Positions 11,490 to 21,368 of a stretch of 64,000 nt of DNA are shown piece by piece. How positions within the stretch are numbered: the stretch's first letter is position 1; each line of letters begins with the position of its first letter. Both the position numbers and the translations under genes were made by a program. The notes beneath the pieces were generated by a model. It had not been told where the DNA came from. It did not search any database and saw only the letters and a program-made list of their open reading frames with translations. The stretch covers positions 237,378,361-237,442,360 of the forward strand of contig OY294067.1 in assembly GCA_958510875.1 (NCBI GenBank), read 5' to 3'. This stretch comes from Endomychus coccineus. Taxonomy: Eukaryota; Arthropoda; Insecta; Coleoptera; Endomychidae.

Positions 11490-13230
11490 CAGACGCTAAA
11501 CGGAAATACATGGGGCTAAGTCCTAAAATGTCGCATTGGACATACAACATTATATTGAAACCCATGATTACTTACGTATTTTTCATATTGTGGGCAAAGA
11601 TACCCCAGAAAATAGCTGCAGCTGAGTTGAGCCTTAGTTCATAGACTTCCTGCCTCGGTATGACGGAGGCTATAAAAGCAACATTAACAGCAGCCATGGA
11701 ACTACAATTGGATCTACCTCAAATTGATATTACGATCATGGAAATCACAAGAATGGGAGTTCTGAAGCTACAAAATATTATACGACCACATGACCATAAT
11801 AGACAGGAAATCTTGGGAGGTAACATACTTGAAATGAAAACAAAGGACCACTTTACACTCGAGTATTCAACACTGAATTCAATATAACCAAACAATTTCG
11901 AAGAGTGGGAACATTCACAAAACAGAAGGGATTAACTCAGGGAGAAGATCTGGTACATAGAGTTTCGCACTGGGAATACACACCTTCATATTCTGATAGA
12001 AAATGTACGCAATCCTACAATGTGCCAGAAGGAACAACACGAGGGAAGTAGGTAACACACGGATCAGAATATACACATACAGCCAGGCGTCCCCGAAGAC
12101 ACTTAGAACCCAAAGATGACATCGAAACTGGTATGGGAATGCTGCATTCTAGCAGCAATAAGAACAAAATAACTTCGAATGTGGGTTCCAGGTCACTGCG
12201 GCACCGAAGGTTGATGAACTAGCCGGAATGGGTTCATCAGACCCATATATGAACCGAGGAGCTTGGGTGAATCAACAACAATGAAAGGGCTGGATTGAAG
12301 CTCCTCGTATGGTCCACGGGAAAATTTTCACGAAAGAACCGTCTAAGGATAGAATCGAAAAACCTGAATCTGGTCTAAATAATGATGGGTCTTCCTACTG
12401 GTCACCATCGTATGAGAAGCTACCCGCACAATCTGGGACTGTACAATAATAATACATTGTGTATCTAGTAGTAAAAGCAATACATTCCCGGACGACAATG
12501 TAAAATAGTATGTGTACCTCGTAGTAAAAGCACGTACCATTTTTTCTGAAATCGCAATCAACATTATCATAAATTAAGGAATGTTCATAAATGCATAACA
12601 ATTTTTGATTACCATCTTATTGCCCAATAAATCGTTTCCTTGACAATCACTGTCAGAGATTCACTACTTATTCCGGTTTAATACCTACAACTGCACATAA
12701 GTATAAATATACAAAAATAGTTATAATAAACTCTCCATATGTGTAATAACATATTCAATAAATGTTCTTATAGTGAGTTGGTTATTTGCGTGTATTTATT
12801 TACTGTCTAAAATGTATATAAGAAACCGGTAGGGACCGATTTCGATGGCCTAGCTCGGCAAAATTCTTCTCGGACCGAAGACGGTCATTCGTTGCTTAGG
12901 AACGAACTAAGATACTAGTTTAGCGTATTTTGGGGTCTGAAGTTGCTCCGAGAAAGTAGGCATTCTTGAGCGATTGCAGAAAAAGATCTTTCCTGCAGAC
13001 AATGCGACGAAAGGGCAGAAACTACGATACTGTTAGAATGCGAGGAATTAAATCGTAAAAGAGAAACAATATTTGGACAGCCTAGACTATAACTCGGAAG
13101 AATACAACAACCAATCGAAGGCATCTGAACAGACTAGTGCAGGGAACCAGAACAACGGAGTGGGTAAACTATCCAACTGGAATACACAAAAGGCCTTAGT
13201 GGCTGACGGTGAAAGGACGAGCAAGTTGTT
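11490..13230 (+). pseudogene. LINE with RNase H domain (I/Jockey-like group), 3' half, interrupted
   Basis: In order on the forward strand I see three parts. The end of a reverse transcriptase 'thumb' is at about 11500-11780 (WGLSPKMSHWTYN, then TAAMELQLDLPQID). An RNase H domain is at about 12060-12240, with a VPGHCG-like phrase just before DELAGMGSSD, its last Asp region. A C-terminal zinc knuckle CRQCDERAETTILLECEEL is at about 12993-13050, followed by REТIFGQ-type residues. This order is typical of LINEs that carry their own RNase H to remove template RNA. Frameshifts occur throughout. Between about 12370 and 12830 the LINE reading is lost and foreign AT-rich sequence intervenes, then it resumes with GLRQAK-type sequence leading to LLGPKTVIRCLG. 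Confidence 0.65.
12370..12830. mobile_element. Possible solo LTR or MITE inserted in the LINE
   Basis: About 460 bases of AT-rich, non-coding sequence separate two parts of one LINE. It contains a TATA-like GTATAAATATAC near 12700 and an AATAAATGTTCTT polyadenylation-like signal near 12757, the order expected in an LTR (TATA, then AATAAA). I could not define matching ends or a target duplication, so the class is uncertain. Confidence 0.3.
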
Positions 13231-14505
13231 ATGATGCTTCCGTATGTTAGCAGTTGTATATTTCCTCTTTTAGCATTATACAGTAACCATGAGTAAAAAA
13301 AAACAATTTGATATTAAATAAAAACAATGTAAAATTAAGTATACAGCAAACCACAATAATAGTTATTAACCAAAATACTATATCTGTAATTGAGTATCTC
13401 AAACAAGAAAGTAAGATACTAAATTCATTTCTTTCAGATTCATTAAAGATATCAACTTATTTGTCGACATTTGTATTTAGAATACTGAATAGCATTTTTG
13501 TTTTGGGATATATTCGATTCTATATATTTTTTGTACAACTGTCAAAGAAGTTGACATCATGTTTTCTCTTCTATCGATACGTGAACCTGTTCTTTCTTCC
13601 ACCGTGGACTAAGTCTTTTTCACCGTTAAAAATGACTTTTTTTCCTTGTGAAAAATGTCTTTTTTTCATCGTGAAAATTTTATTTTCTCCACCATGGAAA
13701 TAGTTATTTATGATATGATATAAGTGCTATACGAGGTATACATACTATTTTTCCGGAACTCGAAAATTCTTCAAAGCACATAAATTATTCTAATCAAATT
13801 GTTAAGATTTTCGAATAAGCTTTATTAGTTTTATCCACAAAGAAAGGATGAAATATTTCTTCTCTAACTATGGGAATAAAGCAATACTAAATTGTCAAAC
13901 TTGACGTATGACGAGTTTATTTTTGGCGTTTTCCCGTAGTGTTTTCCGCGTTTTGGAACGTTTTAAAAAGGAAAAGTAAAGAGAAAAATGATGAGTGATG
14001 TTAACTATTCTATTTGTGGAACCCCCCAGGACTCACGGGGCAGTAAACACTGCCTCATTGGATTTGTTGCCAACAAAATCCTAAGAAAAATATAACTATG
14101 CATACAATAGTTTCATGGAATGTTGTAAGAATAAAAATGCAAGTTCTTTCTCAGAAAATGTTGTAATGACATGCTTTTTGGAGCTTGATTCCAAGATCTT
14201 CAATTTTGTGGACGAACTATTCAATGTTTATAAATAAATATTTCCTAACAGGTACTTACCGTTGTCTGGCAACGACTAAGTGCAAGGAAATATTGACATT
14301 TCTTTCAAAAATTTCAATATTTCTGAACGATTTTCGGAAAGAGTCTTTTTTCACTGCAACCAACCATTTCTATAGTAACGACAGAGAAAATTAACTTTAA
14401 TGCTGTGGAATTGTATAGAGAGTATTTATTTATAACATAGTACGATTAATTCAAAGTTACTGTTGTACAAAAAATGTTATTTATATTTATTGACACATTT
14501 CAGTC
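13231..14505. other. Unassigned AT-rich sequence with degenerate T-rich tandem units
   Basis: Mostly featureless. Between about 13600 and 13705 a loose tandem of roughly 27 bases recurs, each unit pairing a CTTTTTTT run with a GTGAAAAAT-like run. The 131-residue open frame at 13308-13703 runs through this low-complexity tract and has no family signature. Confidence 0.35.
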
Positions 14506-14509
14506 CACG
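14506..14509. repeat. Target-site duplication, left
   Basis: CACG directly before the 5' LTR, repeated directly after the 3' LTR at 21365-21368. Four bases is the size usual for errantiviruses. Confidence 0.85.
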
Positions 14510-14652
14510 AGTTATATATTCTAGAAGCCGGCCCTTACCATGTTAATCATGATGACTCACATACGTAGAACCATAGCTTAGAGTATTAATCATTCTATTC
14601 TTAATAAAAACTATGATTAATTGAATGACGAACATTGCAGGTGTTTTAAGGG

Positions 14653-14660
14653 TATAAATA
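14653..14660 (+). promoter_or_regulatory. TATA box in 5' LTR
   Basis: TATAAATA follows a GGG. Placed about 190 bases before the LTR end it would start genomic RNA around 14680-14690. Confidence 0.6.
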
Positions 14661-14781
14661 CGATGCTCGACCTGTAAAGATCATCATTACTTTACGAGAG
14701 TTAGAAGCTTTAACATTGCTTATAATAATCAGTGTAATTTTCAAATCATTACTGTAATACATTGTAGCTTATACATTGCAC

Positions 14782-14787
14782 AATAAA
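14782..14787 (+). terminator. Polyadenylation signal in 5' LTR
   Basis: AATAAA within CAATAAATATAG. In the 3' LTR the same signal lies at 21302-21307 and is the one expected to be used. Confidence 0.55.
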
Positions 14788-14843
14788 TATAGTGAAATCA
14801 AATCGTTTTTTAAAAACGTTATTTCTTGAACCGGAAATAAAAC

Positions 14844-14858
14844 TGGCGCAGTCGGAAC
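14844..14858 (+). promoter_or_regulatory. Primer-binding site (tRNA-Ser type)
   Basis: TGGCGCAGTCGG begins at the last base of the LTR. Drosophila 17.6, 297 and tom use this primer site, assigned to serine tRNA. The overlap of the T with the LTR end is usual for this group. Confidence 0.8.
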
Positions 14859-14916
14859 GGATTCCAAGAAAGTGCATTTTTACTACAAAATCGAGTACTA
14901 ATGTTCGTGCATTTTA

Positions 14917-15120
14917 ATGCTTAAAATTGGAATTAAAGCAAATCAAACATATCCTGAACAAAATCGTCAAGATATCCAAGTGGCCTGGACAACATCGCCG
15001 AAGTCACTCATCAACAAATCAAACATATCCCGAACAAAATCGTCGAGATATCCAAGTGGCCTGGACAGCATCGCCGAAGTCACTCATCAGAAGACATCAA
15101 TGAAGACATCAATCAAGTAA
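14917..15120 (+). CDS. Leader ORF, probable 5' exon of spliced env mRNA
   Basis: A 67-codon frame lies between the primer site and gag. On unspliced RNA it ends at TAA 15118-15120. It contains a strong splice donor, CAA|GTAAGA, at 15116/15117, two bases before that stop. Removing the sequence from this donor to the acceptor at 19264/19265 keeps the frame open into env. Translation could begin at the first ATG (14917) or at an in-frame ATG at 15100. The latter gives a short charged start followed at once by env's hydrophobic stretch, the layout of a signal peptide. Most of the ORF lies in a 76-bp tandem duplication. Splicing is inferred from sequence only, but it follows the known strategy of errantivirus env expression. 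Confidence 0.6.
   Translation: MLKIGIKANQTYPEQNRQDIQVAWTTSPKSLINKSNISRTKSSRYPSGLDSIAEVTHQKTSMKTSIK
14941..15090 (+). repeat. 76-bp tandem duplication in the leader
   Basis: The stretch from AATCAAACATATCC to AAGTCACTCATCA at 14941-15016 is repeated at 15017-15090 with a few substitutions (CTG/CCG, CAAG/CGAG, ACAAC/ACAGC). The offset of 76 is not a multiple of three, so the two copies are read in different frames, yet both stay open. Confidence 0.85.
15116..15117 (+). promoter_or_regulatory. Predicted env splice donor
   Basis: Exon/intron boundary in AATCAA|GTAAGAG. It is a good match to the donor consensus and leaves two bases of a codon in the exon. Confidence 0.55.
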
Positions 15121-15154
15121 GAGAATCTGTTTATCCTATAATATCCACTATCAC

Positions 15155-16405
15155 ATGTCAAATGAAATAGATGATATATTAAGTAATATAATCAGACAAG
15201 TAAGTAACTTGAGAATAGATAACGAAGGTTCAGAATTCATTGAAGAAAACAATTCTTTTAATAATTCTAATAACAATCAAACAATGGCAAATTTCAATAT
15301 AAACAAAATATTCATTGACGCTGTTCCCAGTTACAGTGGAGAACAAGCAACTCTAGGAATTTTTATCAATGCTTGCGAAAAATTCTTAACTACATTAATT
15401 GACCCAAATCAACCTCAAAATAACGAATGGCTATTAAGAATTCTAATAAATAAATTAGAAGGACGAGCTTTAACACTAATAGGTAGTAGAGAAGAGGCAA
15501 ATACATGGCCTGCAATCAAAAATCTTTTAATATCTTATTTTGGAGATCAAAGAAATATTAAATGCTTAATTAGGGATTTAATGAATGTAAAATTGGAAAG
15601 AAATGAAACCCCATATACGCTAGGTATGAGAATACAAGATATCAAAAGTATGATTTTGAATAAACTTAGATTAGAAGAACCAGATAATGCGGTAAGAATA
15701 GTGAAAACACAAATGTATGACGAAATCTCTTTAGATTCATATTTGAATGCTTTGCCTGAAAAACTTTCAGACAAAATAAGATTCAGAAACCCTGAAAATT
15801 TAGAAAGAGCTATGAATTTAGTTGTAGAAGAAGAGAATGTAAACTATTACAGAGACAGAATGCATACAGTAGGAAGTAATAGATTTTATAAACCCCCAGT
15901 AAAATTGCAACCAAGCAAACTCATGATTAATCGTCAAAATTTTAATTCTCAAAATTTTAATCGTCAAAATTTTAATCCTCAATATCAAAGTATTAATAAA
16001 CAACAATTTACAAACAGACCAAATATTCCGAATCAATCAAGACCATATTATAATAGTACTAATCATTGGATTAATAGACCTCAAAATCAAAATTTAAATA
16101 ATTTCCAACGACAAATACAAAATAAACCTGTACCAATGGACACAAGCTCAGGTAATACGAGACGAACTAATAATACAACTCAAAGAATGTACAATGTACA
16201 ACCAGCACAAAGACCAAATCAACAAAGAAATTTCACGTCAGAAGAGTTATTCCATCATGAAATGGATGAAACCGAACCAGAATATTCAGATAATCCAGAA
16301 TATAATGACGTTGATTATGATTGTCAAAATGAAGAATTTGACGAAAACTATGATTACGATGAGCAAAATTTTCATTTAGACCAGACACAAACAGAGAAGA
16401 CATAA
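15155..16405 (+). CDS. gag: Gag structural polyprotein
   Basis: 416 codons from ATG at 15155. Errantivirus Gag builds the virus-like particle and binds genomic RNA. The central region has the typical capsid-like sequence, with PSYSGEQ and FINACEKFL near residues 58-80, [15 protein letters not shown] near 95-110 and [10 protein letters not shown] near 125. [17 protein letters not shown] helix lies near residue 215. Then comes a basic Asn/Gln-rich tract (residues about 240-340) in place of the CCHC zinc knuckles of vertebrate retroviruses, which errantiviruses commonly lack. The C-terminus is very acidic (E/D/Y-rich, residues 360-410). The frame is intact. The TAA lies 33 bases after the slippery site that feeds pol. 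Confidence 0.92.
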   Translation: MSNEIDDILSNIIRQVSNLRIDNEGSEFIEENNSFNNSNNNQTMANFNINKIFIDAVPSYSGEQATLGIFINACEKFLTTLIDPNQPQNNEWLLRILINKLEGRALTLIGSREEANTWPAIKNLLISYFGDQRNIKCLIRDLMNVKLERNETPYTLGMRIQDIKSMILNKLRLEEPDNAVRIVKTQMYDEISLDSYLNALPEKLSDKIRFRNPENLERAMNLVVEEENVNYYRDRMHTVGSNRFYKPPVKLQPSKLMINRQNFNSQNFNRQNFNPQYQSINKQQFTNRPNIPNQSRPYYNSTNHWINRPQNQNLNNFQRQIQNKPVPMDTSSGNTRRTNNTTQRMYNVQPAQRPNQQRNFTSEELFHHEMDETEPEYSDNPEYNDVDYDCQNEEFDENYDYDEQNFHLDQTQTEKT

Positions 16406-19323
16406 TAGATTTAAATAATATTGATATTAATGTATTACCCTACATTAAAATCCCACATGCAAATTTAAAATTTTTAATTGATACGGGATCGTCAAAAACA
16501 TTAATAAATCCGAAAACCGTAGATAAACATTATAAAAATTATGTTTGGAATGAACCATTCAAAATAAGATCTGCACATAACACCACTTTACACAAATACG
16601 TCGCGAAAATACCTTTACCAAGAACATTTAATACAAAATTAGTTCATAATTTTTGTGTATTCAATTTTAATAACAGATATGACGGTTTGATAGGCATAGA
16701 TTTACTAAAGAAATTAGATGCGAATATTGACATAAAAAATGGAGTATTAAGAACAAAAACTGCTGAAATACCAATATACTTTGAAAAACAAAATACAAGT
16801 CACGAGAGTTATAATAAAATGATTGAACCTCGTACAAAGCAAGTAATTAAAATCCCAGTAAATTCAAACGCAAGTCAGGGAATAATAGAATACTCTTTAT
16901 TAGAACCAGGAGTTGAATTACCATCATCTCTAGTAACAATAAATAACAATCACGCTATCGTTTCAGTAACAAATTCAAACGAATACCCAGTAGAGATAAA
17001 ACTTGAGAAACCGCTTGAAGTGACAGAATTAAATAATTACAATCAGTTAGAGATAAAAAATAATGACTTAATTATCGAACATGATAACGAATTGAAACAA
17101 AATCTTAAACACCTAAGACTTAACCATCTAAATTTAGAAGAGAAAAAAGCAATCAGAGAATTATGTTTCGAATATAGAGACATTTTTCATTGCGAAAAAT
17201 TACCTTTATCTTTCACAAACGAAATTAAACATTGTATTAGAACTACAGACGAAATTCCAGTATATCGGAAACCATACCGGTTACCTCACGAAAATCAAAA
17301 AGAAGTAGAAAAACAAGTCACACAATTATTAGAACAAGATATAATTAGAAATTCAACAAGCGCATGGAGTAGCCCTGTAATAATTGTACCAAAAAAAGAG
17401 GATGCTTCAGGAAAAAAGAAATTTAGAATGGTAATCGATTATTCAAAATTAAATGAAAAAAGTATTGACGACAAATATCCATTACCTAACATAACTGAAA
17501 TTTTAGATAAACTAGGTAAATCACAATATTTTACAACTCTAGACTTAGCATCTGGATTCCATCAAATAGAAATGAATGAAAATGATATATGCAAAACAGC
17601 TTTCAGTACACCAAGAGGACATTATGAATACAAAAGAATGCCCTTCGGTCTGAAAAACGCCCCAAGTACATTCCAACGAGTAATGGACAATGTTTTAAGA
17701 GGAATTCAAAATGAAAAATGTATAGTATATATGGATGATATAATAATATTTTCGGTATCCTTACAAGAACATATTGAAAAATTGAGAATTGTATTTGAAA
17801 GATTAAGAAAAGCTAATTTCAAAATTCAAATTGATAAAAGTGAATTTCTAAGTAAAGAAGTAGCATTTTTAGGACATGTTGTAACACCTAATGGAGTGTT
17901 ACCTAATCCAAAAAAAATTGAAGCCGTAATTAAATATCCAATACCAAAGACAACAAAAGAAATAAAAGGATTTTTAGGACTAGTCGGTTATTATAGAAAA
18001 TTTATAAGAGACTTTGCAAAACTTACTAAACCAATGACCAAATGTTTGAAAAAAGGACAAAAAATAACTCATGATCAAGAATTTATAAAATCATTTGAAA
18101 CATGCAAAAAATTATTAGTAAATCACCCAATACTTCAATATCCAGATTTTACAAAACCCTTTGTCTTAACGACAGACGCTTCGAATGTAGCTTTAGGAGC
18201 AATATTATCACAAGGTATTATTGGAAAAGATAAACCAATATGTTATGCCTCTAGAACTTTGAATGAAACAGAACAAAAATATAGTACTATTGAAAAGGAA
18301 CTACTTTCGATAGTTTGGGCAACAAAGTATTTTAGACCTTACCTATATGGTAGAAAATTTATAATATATACTGATCACCGACCATTAACTTGGTTATTCA
18401 AACTCAAAGATCCAAATTCAAAATTACAAAGATGGAAAATACGATTAGAAGAATACGACTATGAGATAGAATATAAAAAAGGCAAATATAATACAAATGC
18501 AGATGCATTATCAAGAATTCAAATAAACCCACTTGAAAATGAATCTGTAATAGCAAATATTGATGAAAGCGATATAGAAAATGCGCTTCGATCACTAACA
18601 ACACCTAATTTACCCCAAATTGACCAAGAAGACTTAGATGAAATATTAGAAGGTAATGATACTATCCATTCACGTGAAAATGATGAACCATTAGAAGCAA
18701 TCAAAATTTTAGATAATATAATAAATAACAAGTCAAATCAATATTACATTTCAGAAGTGTATAATAAACCAAAAAAAGTAAAAGTTATAAAAGAAGACGG
18801 AAATACTAAACTATGCGCACAATTTACAAAAAATAATAATGACCAGCAGATAATCGATTTTTTACGAGAATATACAACGGAAAACAAAAAATTCTATATG
18901 TATTTTGAATCTGAAAAATTATATAAAGATTTTTGCAATATATATATACAAATATATAATAACAATGGACCTGAATTGATTAGATGTACACAAAACAAAC
19001 AAGAAATAAAAGTTAAAGAAAAATTAGATAAGGACAAAACAAATACTGCAAATAAACATAATGAAGAGTGTAATTTAGAAAAATTACAAGTAGGTTCAAA
19101 AGTATATGAGAAAAATTATAGAATGAAAAGAGCTAAAACAGCTGATAGGAATTTAGGACCATATAAAATAAAGAAAATAAGTGATAAGAATGTAGCATTA
19201 ATTGAAAATGACAAAGTAAAGAAATACGTACATTTAAAAAATTTGAGACATGTTATTGTTTCAGATGGACAATCTTCATCTGCCTCGCAGCAATCTCAAT
19301 TAAATCAACAAAAGGAGACATAA
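16363..19323 (+). CDS. pol: Pol polyprotein: protease, reverse transcriptase, RNase H; integrase core missing
   Basis: Reached by -1 frameshifting; the first in-frame ATG (16687) is well inside. Protease: FLIDTGSS with active-site Asp at 16480, and GLIGIDLL at about 16687. Reverse transcriptase: [10 protein letters not shown] near 17425, [15 protein letters not shown] near 17530, catalytic YMDD at 17728-17739. RNase [16 protein letters not shown] near 18169, [11 protein letters not shown] near 18367, NTNADALSR near 18490. After this a family member should have an HHCC zinc finger and a DDE integrase core of about 300 residues. Instead a linker of about 170 residues (through LIRCTQNK, about 18990) runs directly into EIKVKEKLD and the C-terminal GSKVYEKN...[10 protein letters not shown] (GPY/F) domain at about 19085-19180. 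The deletion keeps the frame. Protease, RT and RNase H look intact. Confidence 0.9.
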   Translation, partial: AKFSFRPDTNREDIIDLNNIDINVLPYIKIPHANLKFLIDTGSSKTLINPKTVDKHYKNYVWNEPFKIRSAHNTTLHKYVAKIPLPRTFNTKLVHNFCVFNFNNRYDGLIGIDLLKKLDANIDIKNGVLRTKTAEIPIYFEKQNTSHESYNKMIEPRTKQVIKIPVNSNASQGIIEYSLLEPGVELPSSLVTINNNHAIVSVTNSNEYPVEIKLEKPLEVTELNNYNQLEIKNNDLIIEHDNELKQNLKHLRLNHLNLEEKKAIRELCFEYRDIFHCEKLPLSFTNEIKHCIRTTDEIPVYRKPYRLPHENQKEVEKQVTQLLEQDIIRNSTSAWSSPVIIVPKKEDASGKKKFRMVIDYSKLNEKSIDDKYPLPNITEILDKLGKSQYFTTLDLASGFHQIEMNENDICKTAFSTPRGHYEYKRMPFGLKNAPSTFQRVMDNVLRGIQNEKCIVYMDDIIIFSVSLQEHIEKLRIVFERLRKANFKIQIDKSEFLSKEVAFLGHVVTPNGVLPNPKKIEAVIKYPIPKTTKEIKGFLGLVGYYRKFIRDFAKLTKPMTKCLKKGQKITHDQEFIKSFETCKKLLVNHPILQYPDFTKPFVLTTDASNVALGAILSQGIIGKDKPICYASRTLNETEQKYSTIEKELLSIVWATKYFRPYLYGRKFIIYTDHRPLTWLFKLKDPNSKLQRWKIRLEEYDYEIEYKKGKYNTNADALSRIQINPLENESVIANIDESDIENALRSLTTPNLPQIDQEDLDEILEGNDTIHSRENDEPLEAIKILDNIINNKSNQYYISEVYNKPKKVKVIKEDGNTKLCAQFTKNNNDQQIIDFLREYTTENKKFYMYFESEKLYKDFCNIYIQIYNNNGPELIRCTQNKQEIKVKEKLDKDKTNTANKHNEECNLEKLQVGSKVYEKNYRMKRAKTADRNLGPYKIKKISDKNVALIENDKVKKYVHLKNLRHVIVSDGQSSSASQQSQLNQQKET
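16366..16372 (+). promoter_or_regulatory. -1 ribosomal frameshift heptamer (gag to pol)
   Basis: A AAT TTT in the gag frame fits the X XXY YYZ slippery rule. The pol frame (-1) has stops up to 16360-16362 and opens at 16363, so the heptamer sits at the earliest place where a -1 slip can work. I did not resolve a downstream pseudoknot. Confidence 0.7.
19264..19265 (+). promoter_or_regulatory. Predicted env splice acceptor
   Basis: TGTTATTGTTTCAG|A, a pyrimidine-rich tract ending in CAG, inside the 3' end of pol. Its first exon base completes the codon left open by the donor at 15116, putting translation in the env frame. Confidence 0.55.
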
Positions 19324-20672
19324 AAAATGTAGAAATAAAAGAAATTACTGACAACCCTGGTATTATACCAATAAGACTAGGCAGAACTCAAAACACAATA
19401 GACTATTGGTCATTTATTCAAACAATCAAATTGGACTCATTAATTTATAAATATGAAAATTTGAAACAAAATTATATGAAATTAAAAATCTCCATATACG
19501 ATAAGAAAAGTCATACTGAAGAATTACGCAATTATTGCTATATAACTGAACATGCAATTTTAAAAATTGATAATCAAATCAATCGATTAATACCCAACAC
19601 TGAAATTAGAAAAAAGAGAGGTTTAATAAATGGATTAGGAAATATAATCAAAGCCATAACGGGAAATTTAGATCAAGATGATGCTGAAAAATATGACAAT
19701 GCAATAAGTCAATTAAACGGCAATCAACAACAGATAAAACAGGCATTAGAAAACCAAATATCCTTAACTATTGAAACAACAAAACGAATAAATGTAACAA
19801 TCAATAAACTATCGTATAATCAAAAAACATTGAAAATAAAAATTGATGAATTAAGTAATTTAACTAATCAAACTGAATCAGATCTATATTCATTAGTAAT
19901 GTCAATCAATGTATTTACGCAAATTAATTTAGCTTTAGAGACAACAGGTAAAATCCTAGATACTTTAGAAAATGCTGTAGTGTTTGCCAAGTTAAATACA
20001 TTTCACACATCATTAATTGAATCAAGAGAATTATTAAACGAATTGATAAGCATTAAGCCATTAATTTCAAAAAGTAAATTGCCATATGAACCCACAATCG
20101 AAACTATATTGTTATTTGAAAAAATAATAAATATAAAAGGATATATAAAAAATAAGGAACTTGTATTTATTCTTCAGATACCATTAGTAGAATCAGAATT
20201 TTATAATTATTATCATCTATTTGCATTCCCAATCAAACGAGAATCCCAATTCCAATTAATAATACCACAAACCAAATACCTGATCCTGAATAAAAACAGA
20301 TACGCCATGTTCAATAAAGAATGTCGAGAAATCAAGAAAAGTGAATACCTATGTGACTCAAGGAACACCAAAATTGTAACAAACAACAGCCCATGTGAGA
20401 CTCAACTATTATCATTTTCCCAAGATTATAACAAATGTCATCCCAAATCAATGAAGATATTGGAAAATAAAATACAGAAGATAACGGACAATAAATGGAT
20501 TATTGTAGTACCAAAAGAAACAACAGTCACTGTGAGATGCAAAAACAACGAATATAAAAACATAATAAAAGGTAGCAATATCGTAACTGTACCAGAAGGT
20601 TGTAATCTACGAATAAAAGAAGAAACTATAAGGACATATCAAAAATCCAGGAATGGAACAAACATACGTTGA
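19265..20672 (+). CDS. env: Env glycoprotein (baculovirus F-like), spliced, C-terminus frameshifted
   Basis: The frame is open from 19212, inside pol, but has no ATG before the body of the protein, so the start must come from a 5' exon. Just after the predicted acceptor it encodes a hydrophobic run (about 19266-19300) that suits a signal peptide. A furin-type site RKKR lies at 19608-19619, followed by [18 protein letters not shown], the fusion-peptide region conserved between errantivirus Env and baculovirus F proteins. Several N-X-S/T sites and paired cysteines follow. Env mediates entry in this family when functional. The frame stops at 20672 without a membrane anchor; the anchor is in the next frame. 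Overlap with pol at the 5' side is normal for the group. Confidence 0.85.
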
Positions 20673-20991
20673 AGTGCCAAATATAAAGATAGAAACAACC
20701 GAAATAAAAAATGAACCAACTGAAACACCACTTCAACTAGAAAACATCGAATTAGACGAGATACATCCTTTTATACAACAAATGAACAATAATAAGAAAC
20801 TAATTCAATCTATTGAACCAGTGAAAGTGCATCATAATAATATAAGTGTATGGACAATTATTCTTTATGTAATCTTAATTTTAATAATATTGTACTTTGC
20901 ACGAAAAATTGTAATGAAAAAGTTGATTGAAAGAAATAATACAATCACAGAAATAGAAATACCCATAGAAAGTATTCAATTGAAAAATTAA
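20632..20991 (+). pseudogene. env: Env C-terminal part with membrane anchor, out of frame
   Basis: This frame opens at 20632 and overlaps the end of the main env frame. It carries an acidic pre-membrane region and then a strong transmembrane segment (WTIILYVILILIILYF, about 20851-20898) followed by basic ARK and MKK residues, the usual cytoplasmic side. It ends at TAA just before the polypurine tract. This is the missing anchor of Env, so a one-base indel or sequencing error lies between 20632 and 20672. A separate gene is unlikely, because position and topology match the Env tail. Confidence 0.8.
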
Positions 20992-21018
20992 AGGGATTTA
21001 CCCTTAATGTTTCAACTT

Positions 21019-21029
21019 AAGGAGGGACG
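21019..21029 (+). promoter_or_regulatory. Polypurine tract
   Basis: AAGGAGGGA directly before the 3' LTR, separated from its AGTT start by CG. It primes plus-strand DNA synthesis in retroelements. Confidence 0.65.
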
Positions 21030-21364
21030 AGTTATATATTCTAGAAGCCGGCCCTTACCATGTTAATCATGATGACTCACATACGTAGAACCATAGCTTA
21101 GAGTATTAATCATTCTATTCTTAATAAAAACTATGATTAATTGAATGACGAACATTGCAGGTGTTTTAAGGGTATAAATACGATGCTCGACCTGTAAAGA
21201 TCATCATTACTTTACGAGAGTTAGAAGCTTTAATATTGCTTATAATAATCAGTGTAATTTTCAAATCATTACTGTAATACATTGTAGCTTTTACATTGCA
21301 CAATAAATATAGTAAAATCAAATCGTTTTTTAAAAACGTTATTTCTTGAACAGGAAATAAAACT
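21030..21364 (+). repeat. 3' LTR of errantivirus
   Basis: 335 bp, with four substitutions against the 5' LTR (about 1.2%). The polyadenylation signal AATAAA is at 21302-21307. Confidence 0.95.
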
Positions 21365-21368
21365 CACG
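21365..21368. repeat. Target-site duplication, right
   Basis: CACG directly after the 3' LTR, matching 14506-14509. Confidence 0.85.

Larger units (their letters stand above)
14510..14844 (+). repeat. 5' LTR of errantivirus
   Basis: 335 bp from AGTTATATAT to AATAAAACT. By eye it differs from the 3' LTR at four positions (C/T in TTAAYATTGC, A/T in GCTTWTACATT, G/A in ATAGTRAAATC, C/A in GAACMGGAAAT), all substitutions. It carries the TATA box and polyadenylation signal. Confidence 0.95.
14510..21364 (+). mobile_element. Errantivirus (gypsy/17.6/297-like endogenous retrovirus)
   Basis: A complete-ended LTR retrotransposon of 6,855 bp with 335-bp LTRs, a CACG target duplication, a primer site, gag, pol, env and a polypurine tract, all on the forward strand. 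The sense strand is strikingly A-rich, as in many insect errantiviruses. LTR ends are AGTT...AACT. The family is set by the tRNA-Ser-type primer site and by an env gene with a furin-like site, as in 17.6, 297 and tom of Drosophila. Three lesions or peculiarities are visible: the integrase core is absent from pol, env lacks its own start codon (consistent with splicing), and env is frameshifted before the membrane anchor. The internal frames are otherwise open, so it is a recent insertion. Confidence 0.95.

Noticed and set aside
13308..13703. 131-residue open frame
   Set aside because: It runs through a T-rich degenerate tandem, is low in complexity and has no family motif.
20653..20991. Separate membrane-protein gene after env
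   Set aside because: Topology and position match the Env tail; a frameshift is the simpler explanation.
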